From Thermoplasmata archaeon (lineage in GTDB: Archaea; Thermoplasmatota; Thermoplasmata; Lutacidiplasmatales; UBA184): a stretch of 64,000 bases of DNA. A program made the position numbers and the translations under genes. The stretch spans positions 173,221 to 237,220 of the forward strand of contig JAKIWI010000002.1 in assembly GCA_022750115.1 (NCBI GenBank), given 5' to 3'. Below the pieces are notes generated by a model. That model saw only the letters and a list, made by a program, of their open reading frames with translations. It made no database searches and was not told the origin of the DNA. Within the stretch, counting starts at the first letter, position 1. Each line of letters starts with the position of its first letter. Shown here one piece after another: positions 18,019 to 26,475 of the stretch.

Positions 18019-18405
18019 ATGGCGTGGACACAGCAGGAGGTCCGCGAGCTGAAGGAAGGCCGCTACATGCTCATCGAGGAGGAGCCGTGCCGGATCCTCT
18101 CCATCCAGATGTCCAAACCGGGAAAGCACGGCGAAGCAAAGGCCCGGATCGACGCGGTCGGCCTGTTCGACGGGTCGAAGCGCTCGGTCGTGTTCCCCGT
18201 GACGCACAAGGTCCGCGTCCCGATGATCGGGAAGCGGAACGCCCAGATCCTCTCCCTCACCGAAGCCGAGGTCCAGCTCATGGACCTCGAGAATTATGAG
18301 ACGTTCAGCCTCGCGATCGAGACCGAGCTGAAGGGCCAACTGACCCCCGGCTCCGAGGTCCAGTACCTCGACGCGATGGGCAAGCGTCGCATCACGAAGG
18401 CCTAG
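18019..18405 (+). CDS. Translation initiation factor 5A (aIF5A)
   Basis: aIF5A helps ribosomes through difficult peptide bonds and in termination, and it carries hypusine or deoxyhypusine. The 128-residue protein has the standard archaeal length, with the modification loop SKPGKHGEAKARI in which Lys36 is the predicted hypusine site. It is followed by the KRSVVFPVTHKVRVP strand region and the OB-fold C-terminal half. The ATG at 18019 fits the family's N-terminus; the frame continues upstream without homology. A GTTATC box is about 42 nt upstream. A T-tract at 18467 is a likely terminator. It is divergent from the IleRS-like gene. Confidence 0.95.
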   Translation: MAWTQQEVRELKEGRYMLIEEEPCRILSIQMSKPGKHGEAKARIDAVGLFDGSKRSVVFPVTHKVRVPMIGKRNAQILSLTEAEVQLMDLENYETFSLAIETELKGQLTPGSEVQYLDAMGKRRITKA

Positions 18406-18444
18406 GCCGGCGACGCCCGGGCCGTCGCCCTCGGCGCGCTACGC

Positions 18445-18452
18445 TTTATATC
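18445..18452 (+). promoter_or_regulatory. TATA box for the 1490-residue repeat protein
   Basis: TTTATATC, the strongest TATA match in this part of the window, lies about 83 nt before the ATG at 18532. It predicts a leader of roughly 55 nt, in contrast to the leaderless pattern of many neighbours. Confidence 0.55.
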
Positions 18453-18466
18453 GGGGCCCCCGCATC

Positions 18467-18472
18467 TTTTTT
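18467..18472 (+). terminator. T-tract, probable aIF5A terminator
   Basis: Six T residues stand 62 nt after the aIF5A stop in an otherwise GC-rich spacer, fitting archaeal oligo-T termination. It sits within about 20 nt of the next gene's TATA box. Confidence 0.4.
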
Positions 18473-18531
18473 AGGCGCCCCGTCGCCCCGGCCCCGGCGG
18501 CCTCGGCCGGGACGCGCCGTAGGCGCACGCC

Positions 18532-21500
18532 ATGTCCGGGACCGGTGGAGGGATGGGGAGTGTCCCCTCCTCACGCCTGACCCGGATCCTTCAGGAGAAG
18601 GCGGAGTCGCTAAAAAAGCGCCGCCAGCTCGCCGACCAGGCCTCGGCCGAGGTCGAGGACCGCCTCAAGCTTCTCGAGGAGATCGACGTCAACCTCTCGG
18701 AGACCGCCGAGCGGATCAGCAAGCTCCGCGAACTTACGCGCAAGTCCGACTGGGAAGCGGTCGAGGCCTCCGCGAAGGAGTTTGTCTCGTACATCTCCAG
18801 CTCGGTTGCGCCCCCGCTCGAGGAGCGCCGAACGCTCGTCGTGGGCCGCGCCGCCGCGCTCCTGAAGGCCGGCGCCCCCCTCCCGAGCGATGCCCGGAGC
18901 CTGATCGACCAGCTCGAGACGATGTCGATCGAGGCGGAGCTGTCCGTCTCCGTCGAACGGATCGCGAACCTCTACCGGATCGTCCGCCAGTCCCAATCGG
19001 AGTTCTCGCTCTCGCTCCGCGAGCGCGCGCGCGCCGTCGCGAAGTGGGCCGATGTGCCCGACGACCGGATGACGGAGCTCGACGGCCGTTTCCGCCACGC
19101 GCTCGCTCCGATCACCGACGGAAACGTCGAGCTCGCCCTCGAACAGCTCGCGGGCGAGATCCGCGGAAAGGTCACGGCCGCCGTGGAGCGGCGCGAGCTC
19201 GTCCGCGCCGCCGGACAATCGATCTTCGCCGCGGCCCGCGACCTGGGTTCGCCGCACGCGACACTCGACGCCGCGCTCGCCGTCGACCAGAACGCGTCGC
19301 CGCTCGACTGGGTCGAGACGGTCCCGGCGATCGAGCGATCCAGCGCCGACGTCGGCGAAGAGCTCCGCGGACGGGTCCTCACCGCGCTCGGCACGTTGAA
19401 AGGCACGCTCGAATCGCTGCGCGGCTCCGGCACGGAAGTCGCGAGTGGCATCGCCGAGCTCGACACCTTGATCGATGCGGTCCCGTCCGCGAGTCCCGCC
19501 GAGTTGCCGCAACTGCTCGCCAAGGGGCGGGCGATCACGGAGGAACCGGTCGTGACCATCGTCGCCGGACTCCTCGACGAGGTTCGACCGAAACTCGTGG
19601 AGGCGCGTTGGCTGGCCCGCGACGCTTCCGACGTGTTCGCGGCGATGAATCGTGCCCGCGAGGCACTCCGTTTGAAGATCTACAGCGAAGCGCTCGCCGC
19701 CAGCCAGGAGGCGATGGAACGGGCCTCGAAACTTACCGAAGACCTCGACGCCGCGCGCGAGGAGGTCGATTCCCTGCGCGAGCTCCTCGACCAGCTGGCG
19801 GCGCTCGACGTCCCGGTCCAACCGTTCTACGAACCGCTCCGACAGGCCGAGGCGCACCTGGAGAAGGCCGAGGTTCCCGCCGCACGGGACGCCATCCGGG
19901 ACGGGGTGCGCCGACTCGGCCGCGCGGCCACCGAACACTTCCAGGCCGTGGCCGACCGGCTCGCCAAGATCGTCGAGGTCGCGCGCGAGCGTGGCTTCCT
20001 TCCCGCGAACGCGGAATCCGCGCTCGCCCAGGCCCAGCAGACCCTCGCCGACGGCTCGCTCCCGGACGCGGGCGAGAGGTTCGCGGCGCTCGCGGTCGAG
20101 CTCCGTACGTCGGCCGGGCCGTACGTCGGCCGCGTGGTCGAGGAGCTCCAGAAGGGCCTCGAGGAGATCCACGACGATGCGCTCGTCGCTCCCGCCCGCC
20201 GCCTCCTCGCCGACACGGACGTCTCGCTCCGCGTGAAGGAAGACCTCCCGGCGTCCTTGGAGAGTCTGAAGCGCGCCGAACGGGAGTTCGCCGCCGTCTT
20301 CGCCGCGCACGCCTCCTCGCTCGTTGAGGCGCTCGAGGAGGAGGGGCGCGCCCTCGAAGCGATGGGCGGCGCCGGCGACGAGATCCAGCGCCAGATCGAC
20401 GAGGTCCAGCAGATCTTCAACATGGGCGACTTCGTGAAGGCGTCGCGCGCCTCCACGGACCTCCGCACCCGCGCCCAGCAGCAGCAGCTGATCCGCAGCG
20501 AGGAAGCGGTCTCCCACGCCAAGCTCTCGCTCGTCGAGCTGGCGAACATGGGGATCGACACCGCGACCCTCCGGGAGCGGTTCGACCGCGCCCAGGAGGC
20601 AGCGCGCGACCGCCGGTTCGCCGAGGCGTTCCAGCTCGCGAACGCCGTCGAGGAGGAGGCCCTCGGCACCCGGCAGACGGCCGAAGCGATCGTGCAGGGG
20701 ATCGAACGCGCCGGCGAACTCTGGCAATCGCTGAAGAACGACGGCGCGGCGGTCGATGCGTACCGAGAACGGATCCGCGAGACCCGGCTCGCCTACCAGG
20801 CCCTCGACTTCGCCGGGGCGAAGACCAAGTTGCGAAGCATCGAGGAAGCGCTCGTCAACGAGCGCGCCTCCACCGACGCCGGCCGGCGGTTCACGACGAT
20901 CGAGCTATTGCTGGAAGACGCGCAGCGCCTCGGCGTCGCGACCGACCCGTACCGACCCGGTCTCACCGCGGCCAAGGCCGCCCTGTCCGAAGGTCGCCCC
21001 CTGGACGCGCTCGAGGTCGCGAACACAACCCAGGGCGCCCTCCTGCAGTTGCTCCGCCCCGTCCTCGAGGAAAGCGTGCGAGCGCTCGAGCAAGAGCTCG
21101 AGATCGCCCGATCCGCCGGCGTCGAGACCTCGGCGGTCATCGACGAGCTCGCCGAGGCCCGTCGGGGCCTCGCCGCGCCCGTGCCCACGGGAGTGGCCGA
21201 GCGCGTCGAGACGGTCCGTTCCCGCTTGATCGAGACCCGTGGGTTCCTCGAGCAAGCGGAGCGCGCCGTCAAACGAGCCCGCGAGGCGTTCGCGGAGGCG
21301 GACCTCGTGCGGGCCGCCAGCGGGAACCTGAAGGACCGGCTGGCCGAACTCGAGACCTGTCTCTCCCAGAAGCAGTACGCGCGGGCGATCGAGCTCGGCG
21401 GACCGCTCGAGCGCGAGCTCATCCAGGCGACCCACACGCGCGTTTCCCGCTCGCTCGCGAATCTCCAGGGGACGCTGGTCCACGCCCGCCAGGGCGGCAC

Positions 21501-23004
21501 TCCCACGACCGTCGCGGAGAATCTGCTCTCCCGGGCCCGCCAGGCGCTCGAGGAGGGCCGCGCCATCGAATCGCTGACCCTGGCGGCCCAGAGCGAGAGC
21601 GAGATCGAGCGCGCCGACCTGCAGACGCAGCTCGCCCGCGGCGCTCTCCAGACGGTCGAAGCGAAGCTCACCGAGGCGGAGAAGGAGGGGATCCGCGCCC
21701 CCGCCGCCGCGGAGCAGGTCAAGAAGGCCCGCCAGGCGATCGAACATCAGCAGTTCCCCGCCGTCTTCGAGCTCGCTCTCGAGGCGGCGGACCAGCTCGC
21801 GGTGTCCCGCGACCAGCAGCGCCGCGCGCGCGACGCTCTCGACGGCGCCGACCGGCAGGTGAAGGAAGCGCTCGAGCTCGGGGCCGACGTCGACGAGGTC
21901 GTCCGGACGCTCGACCGCGCCCGCCATCTCGCCCATGCGGGCGAGTACCCGCCCGCGACCCAGACGGCGCGCGAAGCGGCCGACATGGCGCGCTGGTCCG
22001 TCGAGCGGCTCTACGCCGGCTCGTTCGCCTCCGTGCGGAGCCTCGTCGAGACCATGGCCACCGCGGGCATGGGGAAGGACGAGGGCGTCGAGTCGGCCCT
22101 CGCCGAAGCGGAGAATGCGATCCCCGGTCGGGACTGGAAGCGGGCTTCCGACGCCCTCGACCGCGCGCGCGTCGCCGCGTACGAATCGCTCGAGCGGCTG
22201 ATCGTCGCCCGCCTCCGCGACCTCGAGGCGCTCCACGGGGCCGGGCTCGAGCCGACCGGCCCGGAATCCGAGATCCGGTCCAAGGCGCTGCTCGGCATCC
22301 AGGAGGCGAGGGAGCGCCACGACTACCATCTCGCCGTTCAGAGGCTCTCCGAGGAGGAGACCCGCGCCCGGACCCTGCGAGCGTCGGGCCTCGACCGCGC
22401 GGTCCAGCAGCTGAAGGAGCGGGTGTGGGTCGGGGAGAAGCTCGGGCTCGACACGACTCCGGTCATGGAGCTGTTCAGCGAAGCGAAGAGCGCCCTCGAC
22501 GCCGGGAAGTACCAGACCGTCGAGACCCACGTTCGCGACGCCAATCAGCGGCTCGCCGCCCTCGTCGATGCGCGCCTCGGGGAACGGCGGCGCTCGGTCG
22601 AAAGCGAACTCGTCTTTGCGCGCGACGGCCTGAACGTCACGCTGGGGACGTTGCCGGAACGGCTCGCCTCGGTCGAGGGGCTTGTCGCCTCCGGGGAACT
22701 CGTCGAGGCGGCACGGACGCTGCTCGCGGCCGAGGAGGAGCTGAACCAGCGGAAGGCGCTTCACCGCGAGCTGCTCAACATCCACTACTTGATCGACTCC
22801 GCGCTCTCGAAGGCGAGCGAGCGCCGCGTGGACACCACCGACGCCCGCAAGCTCCTCGAGGAGTCGATCCGCGCGCGGGCCGAGGACTACCAGAAGGCGC
22901 TCGACAAGGCGCGCGAGGCGTTGAAGCTCCTCCAGGGCCAGACGAAGTCGGCCGAGGGGCCCGCCGCCACGACGTTCTGGCCGTTCCGACGGCCGCCCCA
23001 GTAG
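18532..23004 (+). CDS. Giant helical repeat protein (1490 aa, ~63-residue repeat)
   Basis: This is a very long, almost entirely helical, charged protein (rich in Ala, Glu, Arg, Leu) with no signal peptide or membrane span. It is built of a degenerate repeat of about 63 residues. Each unit has a Gly-containing turn, then a pattern like L-x2-A-x2-A-L-x2-G-x4-A-x3-A, then a long helix. Equivalent turn residues fall at about 426, 488, 674, 738, 801, 863, 989, 1053, 1117, 1179, 1238, 1305 and 1366, spaced by 59-67 or multiples. The first ~100 residues look like a coiled coil. The C-terminus ends FWPFRRPPQ. No enzyme motif is seen. A scaffold or structural rod in the cytoplasm is the best guess; SMC-like ATPase motifs are absent. 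Confidence 0.85.
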   Translation: MSGTGGGMGSVPSSRLTRILQEKAESLKKRRQLADQASAEVEDRLKLLEEIDVNLSETAERISKLRELTRKSDWEAVEASAKEFVSYISSSVAPPLEERRTLVVGRAAALLKAGAPLPSDARSLIDQLETMSIEAELSVSVERIANLYRIVRQSQSEFSLSLRERARAVAKWADVPDDRMTELDGRFRHALAPITDGNVELALEQLAGEIRGKVTAAVERRELVRAAGQSIFAAARDLGSPHATLDAALAVDQNASPLDWVETVPAIERSSADVGEELRGRVLTALGTLKGTLESLRGSGTEVASGIAELDTLIDAVPSASPAELPQLLAKGRAITEEPVVTIVAGLLDEVRPKLVEARWLARDASDVFAAMNRAREALRLKIYSEALAASQEAMERASKLTEDLDAAREEVDSLRELLDQLAALDVPVQPFYEPLRQAEAHLEKAEVPAARDAIRDGVRRLGRAATEHFQAVADRLAKIVEVARERGFLPANAESALAQAQQTLADGSLPDAGERFAALAVELRTSAGPYVGRVVEELQKGLEEIHDDALVAPARRLLADTDVSLRVKEDLPASLESLKRAEREFAAVFAAHASSLVEALEEEGRALEAMGGAGDEIQRQIDEVQQIFNMGDFVKASRASTDLRTRAQQQQLIRSEEAVSHAKLSLVELANMGIDTATLRERFDRAQEAARDRRFAEAFQLANAVEEEALGTRQTAEAIVQGIERAGELWQSLKNDGAAVDAYRERIRETRLAYQALDFAGAKTKLRSIEEALVNERASTDAGRRFTTIELLLEDAQRLGVATDPYRPGLTAAKAALSEGRPLDALEVANTTQGALLQLLRPVLEESVRALEQELEIARSAGVETSAVIDELAEARRGLAAPVPTGVAERVETVRSRLIETRGFLEQAERAVKRAREAFAEADLVRAASGNLKDRLAELETCLSQKQYARAIELGGPLERELIQATHTRVSRSLANLQGTLVHARQGGTPTTVAENLLSRARQALEEGRAIESLTLAAQSESEIERADLQTQLARGALQTVEAKLTEAEKEGIRAPAAAEQVKKARQAIEHQQFPAVFELALEAADQLAVSRDQQRRARDALDGADRQVKEALELGADVDEVVRTLDRARHLAHAGEYPPATQTAREAADMARWSVERLYAGSFASVRSLVETMATAGMGKDEGVESALAEAENAIPGRDWKRASDALDRARVAAYESLERLIVARLRDLEALHGAGLEPTGPESEIRSKALLGIQEARERHDYHLAVQRLSEEETRARTLRASGLDRAVQQLKERVWVGEKLGLDTTPVMELFSEAKSALDAGKYQTVETHVRDANQRLAALVDARLGERRRSVESELVFARDGLNVTLGTLPERLASVEGLVASGELVEAARTLLAAEEELNQRKALHRELLNIHYLIDSALSKASERRVDTTDARKLLEESIRARAEDYQKALDKAREALKLLQGQTKSAEGPAATTFWPFRRPPQ

Positions 23005-23057
23005 CGCTCGGCGCGCCCAGGTCCCCGCTCCGAGCCTCGGCGATCCGCCGAGCGAGA

Positions 23058-23516
23058 CTAGCTCGAGCGAACGACCCCGGTTCCGCTACCGACCGGAGGG
23101 GCCGGGGGGAGTCCCCGGGGCTGACCGAGGGGCAACCGGTCGTACTCGACGGAGTGTTTCAGGCTCCGGCGCTTGAGCAGCTGCGCGACCTGCTCGGTGA
23201 TCTGGACGACCTCCTGGCAGCGCGCCGGTTTCGAGAAGTAGAATTCCGGATGGCGCCGGTCGCAGATCGGGAAGATCAACCGGAGCGCGAACGGGTCCGA
23301 CCGGTTGTAGCCGGCCGGTTTCCGATCGGCGCGAAGGTCGCGCAGGTTCTCCTCGAGAAGGACCTCGGGCAGCAGCGGTTCGGACTCCTTCTGGAACGGT
23401 CGGTTCGCCTCGACGACCTTTCGGTGGATCTCCGGGTAGACCCGGGTGAGGTCGGAGTAGCTCAGGCGCCCTTCGAGGATGATGTGGCCGCTGCGGGCCT
23501 TGACGGGTGGAGTCAC
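23058..23516 (-). CDS. Unrecognised soluble protein (152 aa)
   Basis: GTG at 23516 opens a 152-residue frame with good coding character: alternating hydrophobic pattern, FALRLIFPICDRRHPEFYFSKP, then a helix EVVQITEQVAQLLKRRSL. The last ~25 residues are Pro/Gly-rich and disordered. There is no signal peptide or span. The family is not recognised. It lies tail to tail with the giant repeat protein and next to the tRNA gene. Confidence 0.6.
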   Translation of the reverse strand: MTPPVKARSGHIILEGRLSYSDLTRVYPEIHRKVVEANRPFQKESEPLLPEVLLEENLRDLRADRKPAGYNRSDPFALRLIFPICDRRHPEFYFSKPARCQEVVQITEQVAQLLKRRSLKHSVEYDRLPLGQPRGLPPAPPVGSGTGVVRSS

Positions 23517-23622
23517 GGTCCACCGAGCCCATCGAAGCTCATACCTGTTGTCCGCGGCCCCCGGAGTTCTCCAACAACGTGCGAAAGCCTCAAAGAGCGA
23601 TTCCGGTAGGGAGCCCGAGGCT

Positions 23623-23727
23623 GCTCCCGTAGTCTAGTGGTCAAGGATAGAGGCCTCTCGAGCCTCTGACGCGGGTTCAAATCGGCGCGGCGACCAACGC
23701 CGTCCGGCGAAACTCCCGCCGGGAGCA
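23623..23727 (+). tRNA. tRNA-Glu (CTC) with a 32-nt intron in the T loop
   Basis: All arms can be folded. The acceptor is 23623-23629 with 23720-23726 (seven pairs). The D stem is 23632-23635 with 23645-23648. The anticodon stem is 23650-23654 with 23662-23666, and the loop 23655-23661 holds anticodon CTC (23657-23659). The T stem is 23671-23675 with 23715-23719, and the discriminator is A23727. The T loop reads TTCAAA up to 23681 and then is interrupted; removing 32 nt (23682-23713) restores the normal loop TTCAAAT and a perfect 73-nt tRNA. CCA is not encoded (ACC then T). The D loop AGTGGTCAAGG is normal for Glu. No intron is present in the anticodon loop. Confidence 0.9.
23682..23713 (+). 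other. Non-canonical tRNA intron, position 59/60
   Basis: The 32-nt insert folds as an archaeal bulge-helix-bulge site. The exon T stem forms one helix. A central helix pairs TTC (23676-23678) with GAA (23709-23711), with an A-C mismatch as fourth pair. The 3-nt bulges are AAT (23680-23682) and ACT (23712-23714), and cleavage after the second nucleotide of each gives exact exons. The intron itself forms a hairpin: CGGCG (23688-23692) with CGCCG (23698-23702), loop ACCAA, extended by CGG (23683-23685) with CCG (23704-23706). A T at both borders makes the exact cut ambiguous by 1 nt. Confidence 0.8.
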
Positions 23728-24030
23728 CCTCACGACTTCCAGGCCTGGACGATCTGCAATCCGAAGGGCCGCCGGAAGGGGAACGGAATCAACCCGTTCT
23801 GCGACAGCCGATTCGCTCGCTCCGACGAGTTCGCCCGTAGACGTCGGAGATTCGACCGGGACCCCGGCCGCAGCCGACCGATTGGGTGACCCCGCATTCT
23901 TGGGTCGACCAAATCGCTTTGGTCGTCGACAGGTCTGCCGCACTCAGGCGGAATCCGGAGCGGGAAGCATCGCCGGCCCGTTCCTTGGGGGCCTCGGAGG
24001 GCTGATGCCTCACCAAGCATACTCCCACGA
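23728..24030. other. Spacer after tRNA-Glu without a firm gene
   Basis: About 300 nt start the AT-richer accessory stretch. A minus-strand frame ends near 23730 with a protein-like tail (RANRLSQNGLIPFPFRRPF) but has no convincing start or family; it may be a gene remnant. Nothing else is seen. Confidence 0.4.
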
Positions 24031-24402
24031 ATGGGCCGGCCGTTCGGTTTTCACGGTTGGGATCTGCCGATCGCCCTCGCGATGATCGCGGCGGGGGTCG
24101 CAGTCGTGGTCCTCTTCGCACTCGGCTTGAGCCTGATCGCAGAGGGAGAATCGAACATCGCTGCTGCGAACACATGGGTTGCTCAACAGAACGCGAACGG
24201 TTGCGGAGGTGGCTTCAATGGAACCGGGCCGTGGCCATCGTGCGCACTGTTGGCACCCGGGGTGGATCAGAAGCAGGGTGTGATCGGTCAACAGCAGATC
24301 GACCTCGGGACCATGTTGTCCCTCGAGTCACTCGTGCCTCTTGGGTTGATGGGGGGCCTTGGTCTGCTTCAGTTCGTTCGATGGGGAATCGTACCTCAAT
24401 GA
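24031..24402 (+). CDS. Two-span membrane protein with a two-Cys outer loop (tandem copy 1)
   Basis: The 123-residue protein has a membrane span at about residues 13-35, a polar loop of about 65 residues with two Cys (NGCGGG, PSCALL) and many Gln/Asn, and a second span at about 100-118. Its loop matches that of the next gene: ANTWVAQQN versus SNAWANQQN, and GVDQKQG versus GIDQPQG. The two genes overlap by 4 nt (ATGA), so they are probably translationally coupled and the products may form a complex. No family is recognised. Confidence 0.7.
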   Translation: MGRPFGFHGWDLPIALAMIAAGVAVVVLFALGLSLIAEGESNIAAANTWVAQQNANGCGGGFNGTGPWPSCALLAPGVDQKQGVIGQQQIDLGTMLSLESLVPLGLMGGLGLLQFVRWGIVPQ

Positions 24403-24797
24403 CCGAGCTCTCGCTCCTCCTCGCGCTCACGGTTCTCGGTGCGACGGCAGCGACGCTGGGAGTTGCCGGCGGTCAGCTCGTCGTGCAAGGCCAGCAGTCC
24501 ATCGCCCAGTCGAATGCATGGGCAAACCAACAGAACTCCCAGTGGGCACACTATTGCGAGGAGAACGGCTCGCAGACCGTCGGGTGTCCTGGCCCGAGGG
24601 TCTCCTCTGGGATCGATCAACCGCAAGGACAGGCCGGCGAGCGGGAGGCTCAGCTCGGCAATCAGATTCTCGAATATTCGTTGATCCTCCTCGGAGCGAC
24701 GGTCGCGGTCGCGATCGGGTATGGACTCATTCTTCGTCGAGCCCGCGTCGCGGGAGCGCGCAAATCACCGGAGCTCGGCGACTCCCCTCCACAGTAG
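24399..24797 (+). CDS. Two-span membrane protein with a two-Cys outer loop (tandem copy 2)
   Basis: The 132-residue paralogue of the preceding gene product has a span at about residues 5-30, a Gln-rich loop with two Cys (HYCEENG, VGCPGP), a second span at about 93-113 and a basic cytoplasmic tail (RRARVAGARK). The ATG lies inside the stop of the preceding gene. The pairing of two diverged copies with the same loop pattern suggests a heteromeric membrane assembly; the role is unknown. Confidence 0.7.
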   Translation: MTELSLLLALTVLGATAATLGVAGGQLVVQGQQSIAQSNAWANQQNSQWAHYCEENGSQTVGCPGPRVSSGIDQPQGQAGEREAQLGNQILEYSLILLGATVAVAIGYGLILRRARVAGARKSPELGDSPPQ

Positions 24798-25077
24798 ACC
24801 GCTCGAGCGTTGGGGGCGAGGCCGGGACCACTCCCGGCTCGATTCACCCCAATCCGGAGCCTCGCCGAATCTCGGTTCGGGTTCCGTTTCCTAGAGAACT
24901 CCCTCCAATCCCGGGGTGGCATTGACCAACTGCGAACGTTCCCGTCGTCGCCGCGGCGCCTGAGCGCCGCGTCCGGATCCGAGCTCGGCGCCACGACGTC
25001 GCGATCCGAACCCTTCCCCTGCGTCGTTCTTCAGCACCCTTAACCCATCGAGGAGCTCGCCTCCATGCAGGGCCCCT

Positions 25078-25875
25078 TTGCCGCTTGAAGTCCCGTCGCA
25101 TCGAACACCTCGGGCCGACGAGAGACACGGGAGGAGTTCAATCCGTCACGGCGTCGCTCTGTCCGTTGCCATCGCCATTCTCCTGCTCGTGCCCGGCACG
25201 GTGTCGGCGACGTCGCCCGGGGTCACGTTCGCGGCACCCTACACGGCCTTCACGACCACCGCGGGAAACTCGTCGTACGATTCGCCGTGCAATTCGGGTG
25301 TGAGTGTTCCTGCTCCAGCGGCGTTCAACGCAACTACCGGCAGGATTTCGCTGAAGCTTGTAGCGACCGCTGGCCACGGGCCAGCTTGCCCCACCGGCAT
25401 GCGAGGGCGAGCGACCAGTGCACTCGCGTCCGAGTTTCTCTATCTCGACAGCCCAACCTTTACTCCCCCGACAAGCGGAATCAAAGTCCTTCGTCCGTAC
25501 TTCCAGCTGGACTGGACACTTCGACTCTCTGCGAACGTCGGACCCCACAACCAGTCGACGTACGCCGCGGGAGAATTCGAAATCAACGTCTTCCTGGCCG
25601 ACACGAAGAGCAGTAGCTTCTGGCAGCTTTCCAGCCCGTACTACAACAACACGGTCTTGACCGGTATCAACTCCTCCCTTGTGCGGGTTCAGTCCGAGAC
25701 CCTCCAGCTGCCGTTGATGGTGGTCGCGACCCACGGCGACCCGTACTTCTTCGAGCTTCAGTTCAACTTCTGGGCATCCGCATCTCAAGGCGGAGCGGGC
25801 GCCTCGGCGCGAGCTGTTCTGTCGATGGGAATCATCGGGCCTGGGTTCGACCTGGCGAAGGTGACTTTCCACTAG
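25078..25875 (+). CDS. Secreted protein of unknown function, paralogue of the protein at 411
   Basis: The 265-residue protein has a hydrophobic export signal at about residues 26-44 (ending VSA), then a Ser/Thr/Asn-rich body with sequons (NSS, NAT, NQS, NNT, NSS). It shares with the protein encoded at 411 the order AAPY...C...AFNA...G...ACP...F...LSANVGP, so both belong to one unnamed family of exported proteins. The best start is TTG 25078; no ATG or GTG is in frame before the signal segment. A CCTTAACCC box is centred 36 nt upstream, predicting a leader of about 10 nt. Confidence 0.65.
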   Translation: MPLEVPSHRTPRADERHGRSSIRHGVALSVAIAILLLVPGTVSATSPGVTFAAPYTAFTTTAGNSSYDSPCNSGVSVPAPAAFNATTGRISLKLVATAGHGPACPTGMRGRATSALASEFLYLDSPTFTPPTSGIKVLRPYFQLDWTLRLSANVGPHNQSTYAAGEFEINVFLADTKSSSFWQLSSPYYNNTVLTGINSSLVRVQSETLQLPLMVVATHGDPYFFELQFNFWASASQGGAGASARAVLSMGIIGPGFDLAKVTFH

Positions 25876-26226
25876 GAACGGAGGCTGGGCGACCACGTCT
25901 CCCCTCCGGTGACTGGGCCACACCCGGTGCCGAGGCCAGCCCCCGAATGCGGTTGTGTTCGGAGGCCTGGCGAGGACCGCAGGAGCTCCTCCCTCGCGGT
26001 CGCAGTCCCGGCAACGGGATAGTGACCCACCCGCCCCATCGGCAAGAACCCGCGCCATCGAGAAGGATGCGCCCGAGCCACGCGCCCCCCAAGGTTGCGA
26101 AGGAGACTTCGTCAAACGGGGGCTGAAGGCGAGGCCTCCGAGCGTCGGCTATTCATCTACAAGGCCGTTACCGAGCCAGCGGAGAGGCCGGTGTCGATTA
26201 CTCCATCGAGTCACATTCGCGCATCC
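25876..26226. other. 350-nt spacer, no supported gene
   Basis: The region is crossed only by antisense and out-of-frame open frames with chance composition. No hairpin or repeat of note was seen. Confidence 0.4.
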
Positions 26227-26388
26227 ATGCACCCTGTCCCCAGGAAGTCGGTGGTGTTGGTCTTCGCAATCCTTCTGCTTCTTGCGTGGGGCGTGGCTGA
26301 TCCCGCCAACTGGTGGCTCGGCCTTGCCGGATCTGGTCTGGCGGCCGTCGGAACCGTCCAGATGCTCGGCTGGGTTCCCTCGATTTGA
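26227..26388 (+). CDS. Small two-span membrane protein (53 aa)
   Basis: ATG 26227 opens a 53-residue protein: a basic start (MHPVPRKS), a span at about residues 8-22, a short turn ADPANWW, and a second span at about 27-46. It is a clear two-helix hairpin. It lies in the accessory stretch of small membrane and secreted proteins. Function unknown. Confidence 0.45.
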   Translation: MHPVPRKSVVLVFAILLLLAWGVADPANWWLGLAGSGLAAVGTVQMLGWVPSI

Positions 26389-26475
26389 TTTGCTGGTGAA
26401 TTCTTCCGTCGGAAAAGGACACCTCGCCAATGTTGATGAACGGCAGCGACCTCCCCTCGTAGGTTGGTTCTTGCG

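Noticed and set aside
18610-20727. 705-codon open frame on the minus strand
   Set aside because: Antisense to the giant repeat protein. Apparent repeats in it are the mirror of the real repeats.
23728-24020. Possible integrase fragment next to the tRNA
   Set aside because: Only a short protein-like tail (LIPFPFRRPF) is visible; no catalytic Tyr/Arg motif or att repeat could be found.
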